NCBI GenBank assembly: GCA_963922205.1
Contig: CAWUHX010000025.1
Location: 1,780,352-1,844,351, forward strand
Reading direction: 5' to 3'
Origin: Romanomermis culicivorax
Taxonomy: Eukaryota > Nematoda > Enoplea > Mermithida > Mermithidae
Length of the DNA stretch: 64,000 bases
Positions 12,213 through 23,000 of the stretch are shown here, in pieces (position 1 is the first letter of the stretch; every line of letters begins with the position of its first letter). The position numbers were made by a program, and so were the translations under genes. Under the pieces are notes generated by a model. It worked only from the letters and a program-made list of their open reading frames with translations, searched no databases and was not told the origin of the DNA.

Positions 12213-12472
12213 CATACCTGTAGTTGGGGGGGGGGGTTGGGGGGGGGGGACCCCCCCCCAACTCGGCCAACCCTATACCCAAAATCATTTTCCCCCCCCC
12301 CAACCCCCCCCCCCCCCAGTTGGGAAAAAAATTAAAAAAATTTAACAAAAAGTGTATGTTTTTTGGCCTTTTTTGGGAAAAATTTCGATTTTTTCCTACC
12401 CCCCCCCCCCCCCCCAAAATTTCGGATTTACCCCCCCCCCCCCCCCAACTGGTCGGAGGTCTTACAGGTATG
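12213..12472 (+). mobile_element. Family-A MITE with long C/G homopolymers, exact 8-bp duplication
   Basis: The element begins CATACCTGTAGTTGG and ends CTTACAGGTATG. AATATTTG flanks it exactly on both sides (12205-12212 and 12473-12480), so the boundaries are secure and hAT-like. The interior has runs of nine or more G or C at both ends, GGCCAACCCTATACCC near the left end, and TGTATGTTTTTTGGCCTTTT in the middle. This copy defines the family. Confidence 0.88.
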
Positions 12473-12539
12473 AATATTTGATCCTGTGTCTTTTTTTAGA
12501 ATTTGACGAAAAGCAAGATTTTTCTCGGTTTATTTTCCC

Positions 12540-12915
12540 AAAGTCTTTTTGCGGTCTTTAAAAAGATTTTGACATTTGTGTGATTAAAACTTTTCGAGTA
12601 CAAGTGGGAATTCTAGCTGATTGAAGAATCAAATTCTTGGTTGCTTCCCTAGTTTTTGAATTGTAGTCTGCCCGACTGAAAATTCATTGAATATGAATTC
12701 ACTGAAAAATTAAACCTTCTGTCTAGGAAATAAAAGCTGTAAAAGTTCATTTTCCAGCGTTCTAGAATATCAATATTCCAGAAAAATTTTTGGCACTAGG
12801 CGCCGAACAAGTTACTCATACCAATCCCCCCCCCTAACTGGTCGGAGGTCTTCTTACAGGTATGATGGTTGGCCAAGTTGAGGGGGAGCCCCCCCACCTC
12901 AAGTACAGGTATGCA
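12540..12915 (+). repeat. Family-D core fragment plus family-A end fragments
   Basis: 12540-12815 carries the family-D block, ending in TTTCCAGCGTTCTAGAATAT and a worn GGCACTAGGCGCC hairpin. 12826-12915 carries two family-A ends in succession (AACTGGTCGGAGGTC...ACAGGTATG and CTCAAGTACAGGTATG), as if one A copy were inserted beside another and then partly deleted. Confidence 0.5.
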
Positions 12916-13015
12916 AACAGCTCGAGCCTTTTTGCAAAAAATGTTAGTTTATTGGCGGAATAAGATGCAAGTTAATGAGAAACGTTAAAAAATCACATCA
13001 GAAATGATTTTGACC

Positions 13016-13477
13016 GATTTTTAAGCAAGGAAACTAAAAAAATTGATTTTTCGTCATGAGGAAAATTTTTTGGGGTTATTCCTCAAATGGAGCAAAAAGT
13101 TTCGAGCAAAAAAAACATTGGACTGGCACTGGCAGCGGTGAACCGGCGAAAATCAATCGATAAAATCCTGGAGTGTACAGTAAGTTTGACCTGTCGATAC
13201 TCCGCTCACTTAAAGTTGTCAGATGTACCTGCAATTTTTCAGTAGAAAAATCCACTTCTAATTGCGCGAATGATTTTCCTGATAATTTCTTCATCTGGAA
13301 TCCTCTAATCAGTCTGAGTTTTAATTGGACGATGAATCACATCTATATGAAGTATATAATGCAGTTGCAATCGTCCAACGCGCTACGTATTTACTGTTCG
13401 CAAGACAAATCAGAGCAGCAAAGCAAGCTTAGTTTTTCGTTTGAGAAGGCAGCGTTTTTTTTGTGCACGGACCATAC
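13016..13477. other. Unassigned sequence ending in a hAT-type terminus
   Basis: No gene is visible. At 13450 the sequence CAGCGTTTTTTTTGTGCAC is a typical CAG + T-run + word terminus. It has the same end, inverted, at 19037-19055. Family-A DNA is inserted right after it. Confidence 0.4.
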
Positions 13478-13852
13478 CTGTACTTGCGGGGGTGGGGGGG
13501 ACCCCCTCAACTCGGCCAACCCTATACCCAAAATCATTTCCCCCCCCAATCCCTCCAGTTTGGAAAAAAAAATTTTCAAAAAAGTGTATGTTTTTTGGCC
13601 TTTTTTGGGAATGATTTTGGGTACAGGGTTGGCCAAGTTGGGGGGGGGGGTCCCCCCCAAGCCCCCCCCCCTCAAGTACAGGTATGCCCCCCCAACCCTC
13701 CCCACTCCCCAGTTTGGAAAAAATCAAAAAATTTTGCAAAAAAGTGTATGTTTTTCAGCCTTTTTTGGGAAAAATTCCGACTTTTTTTGACCCCCTCCCC
13801 CCAAATTTCGGATTTACCCCCCTAACTGGTCGGAGGTCTTACAGGCATGCAC
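13478..13852 (+). mobile_element. Family-A cluster with fold-back arrangement
   Basis: Three family-A termini occur at 13484 (CATACCTGTACTTG), 13678 (AAGTACAGGTATG) and 13842 (CTTACAGGCATG). The first about 200 bp is close to an inverted repeat of itself: TCAACTCGGCCAACCCTATA near 13506 is mirrored by ACAGGGTTGGCCAAGTTGGG near 13622. The cluster probably arose from one A copy inserting into another in reverse orientation. Confidence 0.6.
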
Positions 13853-13989
13853 AAGAGGCCGGAAAAATTGGTGCCCATGGCACAATTTTTAGAAACATTC
13901 TGAAAATTACTGAAAGCTGTTAGGCCAAAAGTTTGATGAAAATATACCCATAAACTGTTTTTTTCCACATTTGCACTATAATGTGGAAA

Positions 13990-14300
13990 AAAATTTTAGG
14001 AGGAGGTCCAAATCTCAAAATTTTTCGGCGCTTCGCGCCGGTTACAACTTTAATAATAATTATTATTGATTACCAAGCTCTGGCGCGGCTTTTAGCATGC
14101 CTGCCTTCATTTACCATTTAATCTTTGATAGTTTTTATCATCTTAAACGTATTATTTCATGTTTAATTGGCAACCTTGCATATTATATCTTTATATTCAA
14201 TGGGGATCCACATTTTTTGCTCCATAGATTTTTTGAGAAAGATCGACACGTCAACTTTCTCAACTTTTTGAAGCGTTTGTTTTTTTCTTAACCTAAATTC
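13990..14300 (+). repeat. Family-C core fragment
   Basis: It contains AAATTTTTCGGCGCTTCGCG followed by TTACAACTTTAATAATAATT, a CTGGCGCGGCTTTTAGCATG segment and GATCGACACGTCAA. This is the same order as the bounded element at 27834-28894. The copy is truncated at its right side, where the reverse-transcriptase relic begins. Confidence 0.6.
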
Positions 14301-14335
14301 AATTCAAAACGTTTATTATAATCAGTAATAATAAA

Positions 14336-15389
14336 ATTTTAAGTTTCCTTCATCAGCATAAGCTTTAAGCAGATCAACAGTTTGGTTTCCTAAAACGTAG
14401 ATCCTGCGAACTACAGTTACTCTAGTGTAAAAACTCATGGTTTAATCAGTTGGGCAAAGGATACTCCTTAGACATAGTGTACATTGACTTTGCCAAGGCC
14501 TTTGACTCAGTTTCCCATTCTAAGCTTCTTCTCAAACTTTCTAAATATGGTCTCTCTGGTCCCCTCTTAAGCTGGATATCAAATTTTCTTAAGAAAAGAT
14601 TTCTAAGGGTTAAAATTGGAAACTCCCTATCATCTCAGCTCAAAGTGTCTAGTGGTGTGCCCCAAAGTAGTGTATTAGGTCCAACTTTGTTTCTTTTTTA
14701 CATAAATGACATCATTGACAATATCAAAAGTGAAATTTTTCTTTTTGCAGATGATCTAAAAATTTTCAATGTATTTACAAATTTTATGATTATTCAACAA
14801 GACCTTGATACTCTTTCAATTTGGTCTACCGCTTGGCAATTACCTATATCTAATACAAAAAGTTATGTCTTGTATTTGGGTGCAAAAAACCCATCGTGTC
14901 AATATACACTTTGTTGCCAACATCTCCCATCAAACGCAAGTTATGTTAAGGATTTGGGAATTTTTAATATCTCCTAATATGAAGTTTAAAGAACACTTTA
15001 GATACATCGTAAAAATGCCTATAATAGGTCTACTTTAATTTTCAAGTCTTTCGTCTCCCGTGAGAAAAATACTCTAGCAAAGGCTTTCGTTACTTATGTA
15101 CGTCCAATATTAGAATACTGTAGTTCAGTATGGAATCCACATTTTTTAGCGGACGTACGCTACATCGAAAATGTTCAACGTAAATTTATCAGAAAGATTT
15201 TTGGTCATAAATCTGCTTTGTCCTATGAAGATTGACTTCAAAAGCTAGGTCCACCCAAGCTTGATATTCGTAGATTAGAATCTGTCCTCTGTACCATGTA
15301 CAACATGATCCACAAAAAAAACAATTTTAAATCCTGACGACTTTTTCTGTATAAACAACAACAATACGCGTCGTAATCATGATCTAAGA
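14336..15389 (+). pseudogene. CR1/jockey-like non-LTR reverse transcriptase relic
   Basis: Recognisable reverse-transcriptase blocks appear in order. FGFLKRRSCELQLL is near 14383. Motif A DIVYIDFAKAFDSVSHSKLL is at 14470. SSGVPQSSVLGPTLFLFYIN is near 14650 (usually SGVPQGSVLGP; G is replaced by S). Motif C FLFADDLKIF is near 14738. The thumb/C-terminal part follows with FVTYVRPILEYCSSVWNPHF near 15090. A stop at 14975 and frameshifts near 14975 and 15020, plus a stop at 15233, break the frame. The endonuclease part is missing, as in 5'-truncated copies. Relationship to the CR1/jockey group is judged from these motifs only. Confidence 0.82.
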
Positions 15390-15600
15390 TTGACAATAAA
15401 GTCAGTTTGTTCAAAAATAGACATTTTTCATCAACAAAGTGACATTTTTCAGTATTTTTCCTACCAAAAGTATGGGGGTTCCAAGGGCTAGCCATAGGAT
15501 TGGAAAATCCTGGGGGGACGGTTGCCCAATGGCTAGCCAAATGGCCGACAAATTCTGGGGGGTCCCATAACACTTCCCCCCCCCCCCAATTATATATATG
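15390..15600 (-). mobile_element. Truncated family-B MITE inserted in the RT relic
   Basis: ATCTAAGA (15382-15389) and ATCTAAGC (15601-15608) flank the copy. The right end CAATTATATATATG is the inverted family-B start. The interior keeps TTTTTCAGTATTTTTCC, AAAAGTATGGGGGTTCC and GGCTAGCCA words. It lacks the half containing the distal G-rich end. Confidence 0.7.
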
Positions 15601-15687
15601 ATCTAAGCTTTTTGGATACCAAATGTTGAATGTTTTTGTTATATTTGGATCTGATAGATTTTTGCTTGCTTAATGGAATGTGTTTAT

Positions 15688-17307
15688 AAGTGATGTGTGT
15701 CGGATATATGGACGGATATTTTGAAAAACGGATATCCGGATATTTTCACTGTTCAAAAAAGAAGTAAAGGTTACTGAGAATTCAGGTGCTACATTATTAC
15801 ACAAAGTTTCAGCAACAAAACAGCAAAAAGTTCAAATTATATAAGTGACTGTTCATTATACTATTCACTTATGGTTTTTTTGGCACGAGTCGCAGTAGCA
15901 TTCGTGCTAATGAAATAATATTTCATTATCACAGTTAGCAGTGTTGATAAATAATACTTCGTTGGTGTCAAACTGATGTGCGTGTTTGTCAATTCTGATA
16001 ATATGCTTTTATTGTATTGACCCATGAAATTAAACCCTGCTTTATTTGTTACATCAGATTTGGCATACTAAACCAATCTTGAACAGAGTGAGAATGCTAC
16101 TGTGAAAGCATTTTGTAAAAACCTTTAACAGTGATTAATGCAGTCTGCCTTCGATTAAGAAGCATAAAAAAGATTATATGAAGTTCTGTTTACTTTGAAA
16201 CGCAATGGACATTCGACAATTGAAGTCCAAAATGTGGTTTAAAAGTAACTTTTCCTGAAAAGTCGTTAAGTTCTTAGAAGTCAGATTTTACCAGAGCTGT
16301 CGGATCCAATGATTCCAGAGTAAAATCCAGACTGAACAAATACAAGATGTGGATTCAACATCAACTCCAATATGTGGCTAGATCTGTGGAAAATCAAGAG
16401 AGGCGTCAACTTTTTAGAATCTATCCACTGAAAAGCTTTTTCACTTTTCGCTAAAAAAGAGAAGAAAGAAATATAAAAAAGGTATACTTTTCTAACAGTA
16501 CTTCCTGAGATATTGCAGTTTAAAAAAGTAACATATTTTTATAACAATTATGGTTAATGTAAATATAAAACGAAAGGTTATTGCACCTATTGAATATTAT
16601 TATGTAGTATTGTAGTTGACCCAGTGTATCATTACTATGTGACTTCTTTTTACCTCTGTGCAAACAACATTAAAATATTCGGCATACATGTGCATGGTAC
16701 CAGTTTCAGGCTGGGGAAAAATCCCAAAGTCGTTGGGTAGCAAATTGTATTCCTAATTTTATAAAAGTACAGGTTATTTAGGATACCAACATGATGTTCA
16801 GTCATTTTACTGACTGCTACTTTTAATGTTCAGTGTGAATATCGATTTGTCAATAATGGAGTTGTCTATTTGGAAAAGTAAAATGCAACAAACATTTTGG
16901 AACGGTTAGATTATTATTTAAAACACAGTTTATGATTAATGTCAGCAAACAACTTTGTTGAGTAATTATTGATACAAAAGGCAATGAAATTTTATTTTTT
17001 AGTAAAAAATTACTATATACATGATTTCTTGAAAAAAATTATTAAAGGACCAATTTTGGTCATTTTCTATACCCTGGGACCCCTGACCGTGTGCATGTAT
17101 GCAACCACTGATTGTACAGCTGAAGACTGGTTGGCCGAAATTGATTGACAGTCAATCCCTGACCCGAGGCCCAGGCGGGGGATAATCCCCAGGCTCTTCG
17201 CCTCTATGCGCATGTATGATATGCGGATATATCTGGATATCCGGATATCCGAAGGTGCAAAAAATATGGATATCCGGATATGAAAATTTCTTTAGGACAC
17301 ATCAGTA
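15688..17307 (+). mobile_element. hAT element with GGATATCC subterminal repeats
   Basis: An exact 8-bp duplication GTGTTTAT lies at 15680-15687 and 17308-17315. The ends are AAGTGATGTGTGTC and, inverted, TACTGATGTGTCC. Just inside are GGATATCCGGATATTTTC at the left and several GGATATCCGGATAT words at the right (17225-17280). The 1.6-kb interior has no recognisable transposase, so this is non-autonomous. A smaller CATACATG-ended element (about 16685-17101) seems to be inserted in it. Confidence 0.85.
16685..17101 (+). mobile_element. Possible CATACATG-ended MITE nested in the GGATATCC element
   Basis: CATACATGTGCATGGT at the left and ACCGTGTGCATGTATG at the right form a 16-bp inverted repeat with two mismatches, the E-family end type. 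No matching flanking duplication was found, so the boundary is tentative. Confidence 0.45.
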
Positions 17308-17856
17308 GTGTTTATCGATCAGAGGAGTTAAAACATCAAGAAGAACTTGATACATACATTTCTTCAGAATTAATACATGCAGAAAAAAGGTCACGCCCAT
17401 AAAGTAGTGATAACTCAGCTTCAATCGCCTCATAACTTCTTATGTGAAAATTTCTAAACTTTAGCATTTTATGATTTGTATCAAAACATAGTTTAAAATC
17501 GATGGTGTTGTGATCACTGTTAGAAAATGGTGGACAGACTCTAACATTTGAGATATATTTACTACCAAAAAGAAGATCAGTAATGTTGTTTTCGTGTCTT
17601 GAAGTTGTGACAAGTTACACGGCCAATCTACAGCCAATTCCTTTTTAATGTAAATTAAGTTTATGCAAATTTTTCACTTCCAGTGACTTTTTTCTAAAAA
17701 TGAGAAAACTTTTCAAGAAATTTCCGGTGCGCCGGATCAATTTGGATCAGTTTCGGAAGCTGAACCTGAAAATTTTTTTTCATCTATTTTCTGGCTAATG
17801 TAAAGCAGTGTGTTCTTCCTGCCGGAGGCAAATGAAAATTTTTGGGGGCAAAAGAA

Positions 17857-18858
17857 ATCGATGTTGTCTTTTGTACATGTACAAACGGCTCTTTTCCCAT
17901 TTAAAGAAGGAAATTTTGGGGATAAGGTAGAGAAAATATGCATTTTGGTGCCTTAGAAGTTCATAATCGCAAAATTTTCCGGCGCGAACTTTAATAATCA
18001 TTAATATTTATTTCCTAGCTCAGACATGGCTTTCAGAATGTCAACCTTCATCTATCGTTTGATGTATAATAGTTTTCGTCATCTCAAACATATTATCTCA
18101 TGTTTTAAATGGTAATCTTTAATATTTTATCTTGATATTTAATTAAGATTCACAGTTTTTCCTTGAAAATTTTTTTGACAAGATCAATACGTCAAGTCTC
18201 TAAACTTTTTGAATTGATTATCCCTTTCTTAACGTAAAATCAATTTAAAAGCTTCATAGAAGTAGCTTTTGGAAATTTCTTTTCTTCCACTCATATCTTT
18301 TCGGCGAAGTTCATGAGAGTTAACGATTAAATTACAGGTTTTAAAATTTTTCAAAAAATAAAATTCTGAAAACTACGACTTTTGAACACAAAATTCGAAT
18401 CTAATTCTTGCAATAAATGTTTGGAAAATTGATTTACCAGCGTCAAGGAATGTCAATACACAAAAAATTTTCCAGCGCTTGGCGCCGGAAAGATTAATAT
18501 GTTTTTGGGCTTTCACTTGTCATCATAGAGGACTTAACCATCGATTTATCAATTTTCAAATTTCAAATTCAATATGCTATTGGATAGTTTTCTAGAAATT
18601 TTGTTCCACAATGCTTGTAAATTAGACTTGAAACTCGAAAATTCCATTTTTTTGCTCAATTTTGATGAATTTTCTTTGATAGTTATAAATAAAATTTGAA
18701 AATTACACTGATTTGATTATTAGTCATTAGCCATGACGTAGAGGAACACAGGTTACTTATTTATACCTATTTTTGATATGTACAAATTGTACAAATGAAA
18801 TATTGGCTGCCGTTTGTACATGTGCAAATGGGTCATGTACAAAGAAATCCTGGTGTAA
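17857..18858 (+). mobile_element. Family-C element with TGTACA-word ends
   Basis: The left part reads TTTTGTACATGTACAAACGG and the right part TGCCGTTTGTACATGTGCAA...TCATGTACAAAGAAATCCTG, an inverted arrangement of the word TTTGTACA. Between them lies the full family-C core shared with 27834-28894 (TTAATATTTATTT, GATCAATACGTCAAGTC, TTAACGTAAAATCAATTTAA, AAAGCTTCATAG, ACTTGTCATCATAGAGGACT). Exact termini and target duplication are unresolved. Confidence 0.6.
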
Positions 18859-18959
18859 ACACCATCATAATTCCGTTGTAGCATGTGTATTTGAGTTTTT
18901 TTATTCTTCGTCCAACAAAAAAAGAATTATGTTCCTGGCTCTATTCTAGCCTGAGATAT

Positions 18960-19055
18960 GTTGCTAGTAGAAAAAATGTTGTTGTGCCATTGGCACAAAA
19001 TTTTTTGGTCTCTTGTGCCAATTGGTACAAATGTCGGTGCACAAAAAAAACGCTG
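18960..19055 (-). repeat. hAT-type terminus with GTGCCA/GTGCAC words
   Basis: Read in reverse it begins CAGCGTTTTTTTTGTGCACC and continues with TTGGCACAAGAG and TGCCAATGGCACAA words. It matches the terminus at 13450. The flanking octamers (CTAGCATC here, TGAGAAGG at 13442) differ, so the two are unlikely to be the two ends of one element. Confidence 0.5.
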
Positions 19056-19060
19056 CTAGC

Positions 19061-19340
19061 ATCACCTGTAATTTGGAGGTAGTTGGGGGCACCCCTCAAC
19101 TGAGTCGAACCCTATACCCAAATGTCGGAACCCGGCACCCCCCCCCCCCAATTTTGGTCAACTCTTTACCCAACCCCTCGTCCCCCCAAACTCGAAAAGA
19201 TTCTTTTTTTCTGAAAATTTTCAAATTTTTTTGGACTTTTTTGATGATTTTTTCGATCCCCAAAATTTTGGAAATTTTAGGACCCCCGCCCCAAAAGTTA
19301 GGGTTTACCCCACCCCTAAGTGGTCGGACCTCTTACGGGT
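19061..19340 (+). mobile_element. Diverged family-A MITE
   Basis: Landmarks are ACCTGTAATTTGGAGG at the left, CGAACCCTATACCCAAATGT, a C run at 19137-19149, and a right end reading AAGTGGTCGGACCTCTTACG. The order matches family A. The flanks show no clear duplication. Confidence 0.6.
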
Positions 19341-19469
19341 TCAGAGATTCATTCATTTTTATGCTTTATAAAATCGAAAATAGTGAAAATTCATTTATAA
19401 TTTTTTTATATGATACTAGTGCACCGTTAGGAAATGTCATGGCCTTTAATCATCAACATATTATAGATT

Positions 19470-19960
19470 AACGCTTTTTTTGCGATCTTTAAATAAATTT
19501 TGACTTTTGTGTTATTGAAACATTTTGAATCTAAAACAATGGTAGAAATTCTTTCCGGTTGGAGAATTCCAATTCTTTGTTGGTTGCCTATTTTTTGAAT
19601 TTTAGTTTGTCCTACTGTGAATTCATTGAATTCTCTGAGAAGTTAAACTTATTGTCTAAGAAATAAAAATTTAAAAAAGCCATTTTCCAGTGTTCTATAG
19701 AATATAAAAATCCAAACAGAAGTTTTGGCACTACGCTTCCGAACAAGTTACTCATACCACATTTTTTTATTTTCTCTCCAGAACTTGAATAATTGGCGTT
19801 TAAATGTATAGAAACGACGCGAATCAAATGAAATACAAGAAAGACAGCTTCTGATGATTTTTTCCGATAAAATTAAGCGCTTTATTGAATTCATAGTGAG
19901 CCACCAAAAATCTATTTGTGTAACCAAGATTTTTCCCCAAGCTGCACATTGCAAACTAGG
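19470..19960 (+). mobile_element. Family-D core just upstream of the TNNI3K-like start
   Basis: The block carries the D landmarks in the order of 49150-49900: TTGCCTATTTTTTGAATTTT, AATTCATTGAATTC, TTTTCCAGTGTTCTATAGAA, AACAAGTTACTCATACC, AAATGAAATACAAG, and TTTTTCCCCAAGCTGCAC. It ends about 80 bp before the kinase start codon, so it may include promoter-proximal DNA. Confidence 0.6.
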
Positions 19961-20038
19961 CCATGCAAAAAGACTTACTGTTTTTGAAGGTTTGTTGTAA
20001 AACTTTAGTTACGCCATTTCAATTTGTTATGTCAAAGA

Positions 20039-23000
20039 ATGGGAAACTATAAATCACGGCCATCGAGCTGTTGCGCAGGTAAAACTTATGAGTTATTGAT
20101 TGATTCACGCACAATTTTTTTAAATGCCAACTTTTCAGATGAACTGAAGAAAAAGATTAGCGAGGGATACTCGGTTCAGCGTTCTAAGCTCATAGAAGAT
20201 ATAAGACTCAACGAAGACAAATTATCACTCATTTTTATTGCCGATAATGTCGCACTGTTTACAAGCAAAAATGGATTTTCTATCATCCACTTGGTGGCCT
20301 ATAAAGTGAGCAAAAGCATTCTTCAAGTTTGATTTCCAATGAGGAAGCGAAATGTTGAAATTATATACCTTCCTCGCATTGCTCATAGGCCTTCTTTACC
20401 CTGAAATCTGAACAAAGGTGCTAAACAGGAGGAAGTTTACCTACATCTGATTTCAGCAACAATAAAAAATATGGACGGACAGAAAATCACATGCAATAAA
20501 ACTTACTGGCGTCAGAAAATACTCTCAGGGGACGGCAATGTGATTCCACACGATTTCCCATTCATTAGCTTTTGAACTTCATCAAACTTCAGAACTGTGT
20601 ATTCAATAGGGCATTAGAGGAAAAAACTTCTGATGGATATTATTGTAGCACCCACAATTATATGTCTCATGTATATTTCAGCATCTTACAAACTTATTCT
20701 GTACCTGGGATATATTATGTATAGGTGAATTTTCGAGGGTTAAAGCATATTCATGAAAATTCATTGTAAAGAAACCCTATGATGGAAAGTGGTTAGTGTA
20801 GCACTACTCAGGTTGTTGTTCTCTGTTGATTGCATTATTACACATATAAGTAAAAAGCATTCCCTCGCATGAGCTGCTGATTGAACCCTGACATGCACAG
20901 CAAGGGGGTCTTCACAATTTTCATCGAGGAGGGGGTGGGTATGCGTACTTAAAAGAAACAAAGAATAGAGAAAGCTCTGCTGTGTGGGTGAGTAAGTTTA
21001 TCCTACTGACGGCCCACACATACAATGTAGTGGAGCAATCAGTTACGCTGGCCAATTTGTGTAATTTACTCATAAATATAAATGGTGGTAAATAAAGATG
21101 CAGAGGAAGAGGAAAGGGGACAAATGAATAGTTGGCCAAAGGCCTAACTATTCATACAGTAAAAACGATGTGCACATAAATTTACATAGTCCGCAGTGGA
21201 CAGAAAAATAACACAAAAATATGTGGGCAAAATCACATGCCCAAAAACTACATGCATGTGCACCAGTATGATGTGCACATGCAAACATATCACTGTTCCC
21301 TTCTTGAAATGTCTTCAATTGGGTGAAAATCGTCAGGGATGTGGCCTGGGGTTAAGCTTGTCGAGCGTTGTAAATCGGGAACAGTTTTAGAAGCATGATC
21401 AGCCGGAATGTTCAATACCATCAGCAGATAATATTTTCACAGTTTGAAAATGTAATCGCTACCCTAATAGCATCGACGACTTTGATAACATCAGAGTAAC
21501 GCAACTCCCCCTTCTTCATAAGGCTGGCTGGTCGTCGAACACAGACTTTGTCGCCAATATTGAACAATAGATTTCGATGGCGAGGCTTTTGTTGCTTTGG
21601 ATGTCATTTTCTTCAAAGTGAATGTTTCATTATGCCCCAAAAGTGTATCCCCGATATTTTCCTCAATGTCTTCGAAAAATAAGTAATACAGTTGTTAGTA
21701 TGCCGGCAAACTCTTCAAAACTGAGTTGCGTCTGTAATAAATTCGATCATATGATTCAGATTTTTGTCCTGCGATTCATATATGAATATTAGATATGGTG
21801 TGAATATGAGGTTCGATTTTATTCTACCAAATGCCGAGTTCTCGTGTCAAACATAAAAATTTTATTGCATGTTGCAATGTAACAAAAAGTCCAAAAACAA
21901 TTGGATCTACCATTTGAATGCCACATAAATATACTATCGTTTGAAAAAAATTCCATAAATTGTTGAAAATCGACTGAGTCATAAATGATAGTTTGAAGCA
22001 AAAACGTCCTATAAATGACATATAAAGCTGGGGTTTAATTTACATATGCCAAAATTGGTCATTGGGCTTTTATGATGCTTTAAATTTTTGCATGAAAATA
22101 GTTAACATGAATGTTACATGTTATGGTGAAATAAGGTTCGATTTAATTCTATAATTTCGAGTTGCAGTGTTCTACGTGAAAAATTAACAAAAGTAAAAAC
22201 TTGCTTCTTTCGACTTTTTCTGAACACTGTATTTCGGAGAGACGATTGTTTATGATGTGTTTCCTATAGCCTGTTCCGCACTTGAGAATCTTCAAAATGT
22301 GAAAAATGCAGGTGTAATAAGGAATTATTTGCATATGTAAATTTTGAACACTACACCGCGATAACTCAATGAAAAAATTTTTTTGTGAAAATGCGTGTCA
22401 GATTTGAAATCATCGTAAAAAGTTGTAGAATATGTCTCCAAACGAAGTAAAACAAAATTTTGACTTATCCTCACTCAAGGTAGTCTTTACAGAAATTGAC
22501 TATCAAGATGCGATTTTTTCTGAGATTCAACGTTCTGTTTTAATCATACATGTAATTGGGGGGAAGTGCTATGGGAACACCCACCCAGAAATCGTCGACC
22601 ATATGGCTAGCCGTTGAGCGACCGCCCCCTCAGGATTTTCCAATCCTATGGCTAGCCATATGGTAGCCGTAGGAACCCCCATACTTTTGGTCGGAAAAAT
22701 ACTGAAAAATGTCAATTTTTTGATAAAAAATGTCAATTTTTGAACAAAAAATAGTCAGAAATTTGAATTTTCAGGGTGCTTCGCGCCATAAATACATTTT
22801 TCGGTCTTTTTAGAAACAAATTACTATTTTTCGGACTTTTTTCGTGAAAAAATCGGATTTTTTTATTCCTGAGACCCCAGAATTTTTTGAATTACTGACC
22901 CCCGGCCCGAAAAAAAGTCGCCCGACCCCCCTCCAGACCTCGGGGCCCCGTATGACTTAAGATAAGTTGAAAATTAATTTTATCTGAAAATGAGGTACTC

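Noticed and set aside
12196-12561. Overlapping open frames rich in Gly and Pro
   Set aside because: They are produced by G and C homopolymers of a family-A MITE and have no family resemblance.
13450-19055. One 5.6-kb hAT between the CAGCGTTTTTTTTGTGCAC ends
   Set aside because: The ends match, but the flanking octamers TGAGAAGG and CTAGCATC do not, and several independently bounded elements and a LINE relic lie between. Two separate partial copies are more likely.
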